A stretch of 51,300 nt of DNA from assembly GCA_944387445.1 (NCBI GenBank), contig CALXEX010000012.1:1-51300 (forward strand), written 5' to 3'. This document shows positions 45,385-51,300 of the stretch, in pieces (the first letter of the stretch is position 1; the number at the start of each line of letters is the position of its first letter). Origin of the DNA: an uncultured Clostridia bacterium. Lineage in GTDB: Bacteria > Bacillota > Clostridia > TANB77 > CAG-508. Position numbers and translations under genes: made by a program. The notes under the pieces were generated by a model. That model did no database searches and had not been told where the DNA came from. It worked only from the letters and a program-made list of their open reading frames with translations.

Positions 45385-45579
45385 GGGACGTGCCAAATCG
45401 TTCCAAAATGAGCCCAAAAGGGACAGACCTTTAAAATTTAATTTGAGTTGTATAAAAAAATAACATGACATATCTTATATTAACAAAAGAATAAGATATA
45501 CATGTTATTTATTTTATATTAGTTATTATTTTTAGGTCTGTCCCTTTTGGTTTCATTTTGGAACGATTTGGCACGTCCC
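45385..45579. mobile_element. MITE-like element, family A, copy 3 (best preserved)
   Basis: A 195-bp element. The left end GGGACGTGCCAAATCGTTCC is mirrored by the right end GGAACGATTTGGCACGTCCC, and pairing extends to AAAAGGGACAGACCT/AGGTCTGTCCCTTTT, about 45 bp in all. Inside is the AATAACATGACATAT / ATACATGTTATT hairpin seen in copy 1. The left flank is TA; the right flank is CA. It fills almost all of the gap between two converging genes and, as RNA, would be a strong hairpin in both directions. Confidence 0.82.
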
Positions 45580-45584
45580 CAACC

Positions 45585-46085
45585 TTAGCCTCTTTGTAAT
45601 AAATATTGTATACCACCATTGGCAATAGCAGTTAATGTAAGTACAATTAAACCTGCTGCAAATACACCAGCGACAATTGGTGGAATGGCTTTTTTAGGTG
45701 GTAAATCTAAGAAGTTTGCAATTAAGGAACCAACCCATGCACCTGTTCCAGGTAATGGAATGGCAACAAAGATAAATAAACCTAAAGCAGCAAAATTTTG
45801 TAATCTTTCACTTTCTTCTATTTTTCTTGTGGCTCTTTCAGAAGCCCAGTCAATTACAATTTTAAAAGGTTTCCATCTACCAAAGAAATCAAATAGAGGT
45901 CTGATAAATTTAACAATAAAGTATACAGGTATAATATTTCCTATAAAACTACATAAAAAAGATTCTATATAATTTAAATGAAATGTAAATACACCTACTG
46001 GTATTGCACCTCTTAATTCGATGATTGGTATCATTCCGACAAAAGCGGTTAATAAATATTTTACAATCAATGGTAATCCTGCCAT
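45585..46085 (-). CDS. COG2426 / small multidrug export-type membrane protein
   Basis: 166 residues, mostly hydrophobic, with four to five membrane segments. The family signature is clear: GMIPIIELRGAIPVG near the N-terminus and FVAIPLPGTGAWVGSLIANF in the middle, then AIPPIVAGVFAAGLIVLTL. This matches PF06695/COG2426. A drug-export role is only nominal. The AAAGGAGG site lies 5 nt before ATG. Its stop codon lies 5 bp from the MITE-like element. Confidence 0.88.
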   Translation of the reverse strand: MAGLPLIVKYLLTAFVGMIPIIELRGAIPVGVFTFHLNYIESFLCSFIGNIIPVYFIVKFIRPLFDFFGRWKPFKIVIDWASERATRKIEESERLQNFAALGLFIFVAIPLPGTGAWVGSLIANFLDLPPKKAIPPIVAGVFAAGLIVLTLTAIANGGIQYLLQRG

Positions 46086-46123
46086 GTTTCCTCCTTTAGT
46101 ATATAGATTTTTAATTCTTATGT

Positions 46124-46152
46124 ATTGTACTATATATTAAAAAAATTGTCCA
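46124..46152 (-). promoter_or_regulatory. promoter of the COG2426 gene
   Basis: On the minus strand, TGGACA (46152-46147), a 17-bp spacer and TACAAT (46129-46124), about 40 nt before the start codon. Each box is one mismatch from consensus. Confidence 0.65.
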
Positions 46153-46166
46153 TATATGTCGCAAAA

Positions 46167-47120
46167 TTAAATTTCTAAATTTTCAATATTGTTTATCATA
46201 TTTTTACAAATATTCATTATAGAGTCCACAAATTTACATTCCTTTTGAACCTCCTTGTAATCTAGTGGGGATTTTAAAGCAGGAGGCTCAAATATTTGCC
46301 CTCTTGTAAAAAAACGAATAAATATAGTAGAATCTTTTATTGTAATTTCGGGAATTAATTTATAAAATTTTTTAAAATCTAATAGTTGTTGTAGGGAATG
46401 AAGTGTGAATAACTGCATGGTAAGTATTTGATTATTGGTTTCAACGTAAAAGATTTTTTCAAATTCACTATCATCCATTTGAATTTTATTAGTATCTGCC
46501 TGTGAAAAGTTTTTGTAAGCTATATTTTTTGTGCGTTTAGAAAATGAGTTTGAAAAAGGATATTTTCTTCTGATATATATGGTACAAGGTAAGGATTTTT
46601 TCATTGTTAATTTTATAAAAAAACCATTAAAAAGAGTGGTACGAGACTTATGTGTTTTTCCTTCGGAATCCACATAGGTTTCCACCTTTGAGGTTTTTAC
46701 CTCACCCATTAGAAATGGATAAGTACCTTGAAAGACACCACAGATGCCATCTTCTGAGTGAAATTCATTAAAATCTTGTTCAAAATCAGCAGATTTATAT
46801 AAGTCTACAGAGATAAGTGGATTTGCAAAATATTTAAAATTGGTATCATACATTTCAATAATTTTAGAAACAACTTCTTTCTTATATGCCTTAGAATAAC
46901 TTGGCAAATGAAACTTATATAAAAAAGAAACTATTAAAATTAAAGTACATATCAATGTAATGATTTTAAAAAGTAAAATGTCAAAAGGTACAATAAAGAA
47001 TAGGATAAAGGCTATAAAGAGGATAGATAGCCCTATTTTTAAAGCTAAGTTTTTTTTATATAAAGTTTGAATAGAAGAAGATGTTTTTATTTGTGAATAG
47101 ATAGTATCAAAATTTTCCAT
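46167..47120 (-). CDS. DUF3137 family membrane protein
   Basis: 317 residues. Two adjoining hydrophobic segments at about 27-47 and 50-70 are followed by a long soluble region. That region includes ADFEQDFNEFHSEDGICGVF, GTYPFLMGEVKTSKVETYVD and TTLFNGFFIKLTMKKSLPC, consistent with DUF3137, whose members are commonly encoded next to LemA. That is exactly the context here: the LemA paralogue ends 10 nt upstream. The RBS AAGGAGTGA precedes the ATG. Function is unknown. Confidence 0.82.
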   Translation of the reverse strand: MENFDTIYSQIKTSSSIQTLYKKNLALKIGLSILFIAFILFFIVPFDILLFKIITLICTLILIVSFLYKFHLPSYSKAYKKEVVSKIIEMYDTNFKYFANPLISVDLYKSADFEQDFNEFHSEDGICGVFQGTYPFLMGEVKTSKVETYVDSEGKTHKSRTTLFNGFFIKLTMKKSLPCTIYIRRKYPFSNSFSKRTKNIAYKNFSQADTNKIQMDDSEFEKIFYVETNNQILTMQLFTLHSLQQLLDFKKFYKLIPEITIKDSTIFIRFFTRGQIFEPPALKSPLDYKEVQKECKFVDSIMNICKNMINNIENLEI

Positions 47121-47130
47121 TAGTCACTCC

Positions 47131-47655
47131 TTATAAATTTATATTTACATCAACATTGGTGTCTGGTTCAAAAAATGGTTCTTCTTTAAAATGGAAGATA
47201 GAAGAGATTAGAGATGCTGGAAAAGTACTTATAGCTGTGTTGTAATTTGTGACATCTATATTGTAAATCCTTCTAGCTGCCTGTAATTGGTTTTCCATTT
47301 TTGTTAAAGATTTTTGTAGATAGATAAATTGTTCATCAGCTTTTAAATTAGGATAATTTTCTCCTTGAAGCAAAATGGTATTACATTGCTTATTAACAAG
47401 TTCTCCATCTTTTAAATTTTTGGTTTGAAGATATTTAGACCTAGCTTCTGTAATGGTAACAAAAATATCGTTCTCATAATCTGCATATTGTTTAACACAT
47501 TCAACTAAATTAGGAATAAGATCAAATCTCTGGGTAAGATAAATATCTATACCTGATTTAGAACGCTCTACCTTTTTATGCAAATCAATGAAATGATTAT
47601 ATTGATAAATACTATAAATCAAAATAAGTATAATAATAAATATGATGATATACAT
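47131..47655 (-). CDS. LemA family protein, second paralogue
   Basis: 174 residues with an N-terminal membrane segment (about 1-17) and the LemA helical domain. Landmarks are FIDLHKKVERSKSGIDIYLT, QRFDLIPNLVECVKQYADYE, GENYPNLKADEQFIYLQKSL and FPASLISSIFHF. It differs clearly from the LemA at 41540, so it is not a recent copy. It forms an operon with the DUF3137 gene downstream. Its promoter was not resolved. The start ATG at 47655 follows AAGGTAGCA. Confidence 0.88.
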   Translation of the reverse strand: MYIIIFIIILILIYSIYQYNHFIDLHKKVERSKSGIDIYLTQRFDLIPNLVECVKQYADYENDIFVTITEARSKYLQTKNLKDGELVNKQCNTILLQGENYPNLKADEQFIYLQKSLTKMENQLQAARRIYNIDVTNYNTAISTFPASLISSIFHFKEEPFFEPDTNVDVNINL

Positions 47656-47797
47656 GCTTGCTACCTTCTTTCTCTGAATTAAAACAATTTTATAAGAAAA
47701 AACAAAAAAAGTAAATAGTTTGAACGTATTTATGTGCTTAAATTGGAAACATACATAGTTTTAGTTTTATAATTTATAAAAAAATCACCCAAAAGTA

Positions 47798-47827
47798 TTG
47801 ACTTCCGTAGGCGTTTTGATATATAAT
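47798..47827 (+). promoter_or_regulatory. sigma-A promoter of rpoB
   Basis: TTGACT (47798-47803), an 18-bp spacer and a perfect TATAAT (47822-47827). Transcription would begin near 47834, giving a leader of about 400 nt before rpoB. The stretch 47656-47797 shows nothing further. Confidence 0.75.
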
Positions 47828-47833
47828 AATACA

Positions 47834-48238
47834 GATTTGAAAGAGAGAATTTAATTAGCCTAAAAAGAAAAATAAAATAAGGTGATTAAAATAAAGAAAA
47901 ATAATTTGTAACAAAATTTAATATTTTACTAGAGCCAGTTGAAAAATGAAAGTTTTTTGACAGCTCTTTTATTGCCGTTTTATAGTATGTAGTGGTTAAT
48001 ATCAGCATTTTTCAAAATCAAATTATAAATTCAAAGTTTTTTATTCAAAAGTTAAATAGTAAAAGAAGAGGAATTAAATATAAGTTTCCCTAAGTAAATT
48101 TAAAATTGTAAAAGCAGACAATTTTAAACCTTAGCCCAGAAATTTATCATTTAAGAAGGACTTCTTTTAACCAATAAATCAAATCAACGATCAAGTTGAT
48201 ACTTATTTCTGCTTAATATTTTATATGAGGTGATTTTC
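47834..48238 (+). promoter_or_regulatory. long structured 5' leader of rpoB
   Basis: About 400 nt without a convincing reading frame. One hairpin at 47931-47967 (AGAGC...GCTCT, extended by an inner stem with two G-U pairs and two bulged bases) ends in TTTT and looks like an attenuator. A second at 48090-48134 has a perfect 9-bp stem (48101-48109 with 48118-48126) and an outer CTAAG/CTTAG stem. It matches no riboswitch or r-protein leader that I recognise. Control of rpoB by premature termination is inference. Confidence 0.5.
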
Positions 48239-51200
48239 TTGAAATTAAAAGAAGTGAAATACGAGAAAGCTTCTCGTAAAGATTTCGCAAAAGTTGGCGA
48301 TTATATTGAAATGCCAAATCTTATCAAAGTACAAAGAGATTCTTATGATTGGTTTATAGAAGAAGGGTTAGGCGAAGTATTAAAAGATATTTCTCCAATC
48401 GAAGACTATTCAGGAAATCTTGTACTTGAATTTTTTGATTACTACATGGAGGACAAGACAAAATATACAGTAGAAGAAGCAAAAGAAAGAGATGCTACAT
48501 ATTCAACAAGATTACATGTAAAAGTAAGATTAATCAACCGTGAAACAGGTGAAATCAAAGAACAAGAAATTTATTTAGGTGATTTCCCACTAATGACAGA
48601 AAGTGGAACATTTGTTATCAATGGAGCAGAAAGAGTTGTTGTTAGCCAGTTAGTTCGTTCACCAGGATGTTATTATGATGAAGTATTTGACACAAAAACA
48701 GGAAAGAAAACATATACATCAACTGTAATGCCACTTCGTGGAGCATGGTTAGAATATGAAACAGATGGAAATGACATTTTCTGGGTTCGTGTAGATAGAA
48801 CAAGAAAAGTTCCAGTAACTACACTTTTAAGAGCTATAGGTGTAGCAACAGATGATCAAATAAGAGAATTATTTGGTGATGAAGAATTAATTAAAGCAAC
48901 ACTTAATAAAGATACTATAAAAGATCAAGATGAAGCTTTAATTGAAATCTATAAAAAATTAAGACCAGGAGAACTTCCAACAGCAGATGCTGCAAGAAAC
49001 CTATTTAATGGATTATTCTTTGATAATAGAAGATATGACCTAGCAAAAGTTGGAAGATATAAATTTAATCAAAAATTAGCAATAGCAGGAAGAATCAAAG
49101 GAAAAGTTTCTGCAACAGATATTGTAGATAGTGAAACAGGAGAAGTATTTGTACAAGCAGGAGAAGTTATCTCAGAAGAAGTTGCAGAAGATATTCAAAA
49201 TGCAGGAATCAATGTAGTAGATGTTACTGTTGGAGAAAGAACTGTTAGAATTATTGGAAATAGTACAGTAAATATCTATAAAGTATTACCAAATGTAGAT
49301 TTAAGCAAATTACATTTTAAAGAATTAGTAAATTATGATGTATTAAAAGATATTATAGACAATACAGACGAAAAAGAATTAGTAAAAATGATAGAAGAAA
49401 GACAAAATGAATTAGTACCAAAACATATCACAACAGAAGATATGATTGCTTCTATCAACTATTTATTAAACTTATCACATGGACTAGGTGAACCAGATGA
49501 TATTGACCACTTAGCAAATCGTAGAATTCGTTGTGTTGGTGAATTGTTACAAAATCAATTTAGAATTGGTTTAACAAGATTAGAAAGAGTTGTTCGTGAA
49601 AGAATGACCATTCAAGACTTAGATGTTGTAACACCACAAACATTAATTAACACAAAACCAATTACATCAGCTATTAGAGAATTCTTCGGAAGCTCACAAT
49701 TATCACAATTCATGGACCAAACAAACCCACTTTCAGAATTAACACATAAAAGAAGAATTTCTGCATTAGGACCTGGAGGATTAACAAGAGAAAGAGCAGG
49801 ATTTGAGGTTCGTGATATTCACTATACACATTATGGTAGATTATGTCCAATTGAATCTCCAGAAGGACCAAACATTGGATTAATTTCAGCATTATCATCA
49901 TTTGCACAAATTAATGAATATGGATTTATCGAAACACCATATAGAAAAGTAGATCCAGAAACACACAAATTAACAGATACAGTAGAATACATGAGTGCAG
50001 ATGTAGAAGATAATTATATTATTGCACAAGCCTCTGAACCAATTAACAAAGACGGAAGCTTCGTACATCCAAGAATTAGAGTAAGATTTAGAAATGAAGT
50101 TATCGAGGTTGATAGAGAAAAAGTACAATATGTAGATGTTTCACCAAAACAATTAGTTTCTATTGCGGCAGCCATGATTCCATTCTTAGAGCATGATGAC
50201 GCAAAAAGAGCGCTAATGGGTGCAAACATGCAACGTCAAGCTGTACCATTGATGATTACAGAAAGCCCAATTGTTGGAACAGGTATCGAATACAGAGCAG
50301 CAAAAGATTCAGGAATTCTAGTATTAGCGGAAGATGATGGGGTTATCGAAAAAGTAACAGGAGATGCAATCACCGTTAAATATAACAATGGAAAAACAGT
50401 TGTACATAAATTACGTAAATTCAAAAGAACAAATGGTGGTACTTGTATTAACCAAAAACCAATTGTTAAAAAAGGTGAAATTGTTAAAAAAGGTGATGCT
50501 ATAGCAGATGGACCATCAACTAAAAATGGAGAAATGGCATTAGGTAAAAACGTATTAGTTGCTTTCTCAACATGGGAAGGATATAACTATGAGGATGCTA
50601 TCCTATTAAATGAAAGATTAGTAAAAGAAGATGTATTTACATCAATTCATATTGAAGAATATGATTGTGAATGTAGAGATACAAAACTAGGAGCAGAAGA
50701 AATTACAAGAGATATACCAAACATTGGTGATGACTCATTAAAAGACCTAGATGAAAACGGAATTATCCGTATTGGTGCAGAAGTAAGACCAGGAGATATC
50801 TTAGTTGGAAAAGTAACACCAAAAGGAGAAACTGAATTAACAGCTGAAGAAAGATTATTAAGAGCTATCTTCGGTGAAAAAGCTAGAGAAGTAAGAGATA
50901 CATCATTAAGAGTACCTCATGGAGAAGCAGGAACTATCGTAGATGTTAAAATCTTTACGAGAGAAAATTCAGACGAATTAGGACCTGGTGTTAACCAAAT
51001 TATTAGATGTTATATTGCAACAAAGAGAAAAATATCTGTTGGAGATAAAATGGCAGGTAGACACGGTAACAAAGGTGTTATCTCAAGAGTACTACCAGAA
51101 GAAGATATGCCATTTATGCCAGATGGTACACCAATCGATATCTTATTAAACCCTCTTGGAGTTCCATCTCGTATGAACTTAGGTCAAGTACTAGAAGTTC

Positions 51201-51300
51201 ACTTGGGAGGAGCAGCCAAAGCATTAGGATGGCATGTATCTACACCAGTATTTGATGGTGCAACACAAGAAGATGTTGAAGAATTATTAGCAGAAGCAGG
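48239..51300 (+). CDS. rpoB: DNA-directed RNA polymerase subunit beta (3' truncated)
   Basis: The frame is open to the window edge, giving 1020 codons of about 1200. The TTG start is fixed by GAGGTGATTTTC just before it. The protein opens [20 protein letters not shown], then [15 protein letters not shown] (protrusion). The rifampicin-pocket segment [20 protein letters not shown] followed by [20 protein letters not shown] carries the usual sensitive-type residues. Later motifs include [17 protein letters not shown] and [20 protein letters not shown] (active-site region). A short insertion near 49120-49250 ([20 protein letters not shown]) is of a kind common in clostridia. It is not preceded by rplJ-rplL but by opposite-strand genes, and has its own promoter. 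Confidence 0.97.
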   Translation, partial: MKLKEVKYEKASRKDFAKVGDYIEMPNLIKVQRDSYDWFIEEGLGEVLKDISPIEDYSGNLVLEFFDYYMEDKTKYTVEEAKERDATYSTRLHVKVRLINRETGEIKEQEIYLGDFPLMTESGTFVINGAERVVVSQLVRSPGCYYDEVFDTKTGKKTYTSTVMPLRGAWLEYETDGNDIFWVRVDRTRKVPVTTLLRAIGVATDDQIRELFGDEELIKATLNKDTIKDQDEALIEIYKKLRPGELPTADAARNLFNGLFFDNRRYDLAKVGRYKFNQKLAIAGRIKGKVSATDIVDSETGEVFVQAGEVISEEVAEDIQNAGINVVDVTVGERTVRIIGNSTVNIYKVLPNVDLSKLHFKELVNYDVLKDIIDNTDEKELVKMIEERQNELVPKHITTEDMIASINYLLNLSHGLGEPDDIDHLANRRIRCVGELLQNQFRIGLTRLERVVRERMTIQDLDVVTPQTLINTKPITSAIREFFGSSQLSQFMDQTNPLSELTHKRRISALGPGGLTRERAGFEVRDIHYTHYGRLCPIESPEGPNIGLISALSSFAQINEYGFIETPYRKVDPETHKLTDTVEYMSADVEDNYIIAQASEPINKDGSFVHPRIRVRFRNEVIEVDREKVQYVDVSPKQLVSIAAAMIPFLEHDDAKRALMGANMQRQAVPLMITESPIVGTGIEYRAAKDSGILVLAEDDGVIEKVTGDAITVKYNNGKTVVHKLRKFKRTNGGTCINQKPIVKKGEIVKKGDAIADGPSTKNGEMALGKNVLVAFSTWEGYNYEDAILLNERLVKEDVFTSIHIEEYDCECRDTKLGAEEITRDIPNIGDDSLKDLDENGIIRIGAEVRPGDILVGKVTPKGETELTAEERLLRAIFGEKAREVRDTSLRVPHGEAGTIVDVKIFTRENSDELGPGVNQIIRCYIATKRKISVGDKMAGRHGNKGVISRVLPEEDMPFMPDGTPIDILLNPLGVPSRMNLGQVLEVHLGGAAKALGWHVSTPVFDGATQEDVEELLAEA

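Noticed and set aside
49680-49830. Possible rifampicin-resistance substitutions in rpoB
   Set aside because: The segment from [11 protein letters not shown] to [11 protein letters not shown] carries the usual sensitive-type residues at the known resistance positions.

Overview
The window reads as the chromosome of an AT-rich, spore-forming member of the Clostridia (Firmicutes), probably an uncultured gut-type species. Lys, Asn, Ile and Glu codons ending in A or T dominate. Ribosome binding sites are strong AGGAGG types and TTG/GTG starts are common. The gene set includes spoIIE, CotF-like coat proteins, mecA, radC-mreBCD, a class B PBP, minC, yabE-like, lemA/htpX and rpoB. Genus-level placement is not possible from sequence alone. 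I saw no tRNA, rRNA, CRISPR array, prophage or transposase gene.

Layout. Positions 1-5.4 kb: the 3' part of pcrA, a membrane protein of unknown function, two CotF-like spore proteins, a membrane-anchored M23 peptidase and mecA (minus strand). 5.5-12.3 kb: a cell-shape and division block in the order DUF4321, radC, mreB, mreC, mreD, mrdA (PBP2), minC. mreB carries an apparent +1 frameshift, and minC has no minD beside it. 12.3-13.3 kb: two overlapping small genes on the minus strand. 13.6-32.3 kb: the main accessory region, four very large secreted and membrane-anchored surface proteins. They form a two-gene cassette (a DUF11/SdrD-B protein followed by a thioester/CnaB protein) present twice head to tail. 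The second cassette has diverged: its thioester Gln appears lost, and a two-EF-hand dockerin module sits inside one CnaB domain. 32.5-37.9 kb: spoIIE, a WG-repeat protein and a tail-anchored protein of unknown function. 38.2-48 kb: acpS, tatD, an unknown protein, lemA-htpX (minus), a yabE-like gene, exoA, an AI-2E-type transporter, a COG2426 membrane protein (minus) and a second LemA paralogue with a DUF3137 partner (minus). 48.2 kb to the end: rpoB (3' truncated) behind its own promoter and a leader of about 400 nt.

The window also holds several short elements with inverted ends and no coding capacity. One MITE-like family with about 45-bp ends and an internal hairpin occurs as two full copies and one single end. 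Two of these three begin exactly within a gene's stop codon. Three further unrelated elements (24-bp perfect, about 36-bp and about 25-bp imperfect terminal repeats) lie between mreD and mrdA, between mrdA and minC, and before acpS. Most gene ends have clear hairpin terminators, and several consensus sigma-A promoters can be read directly.
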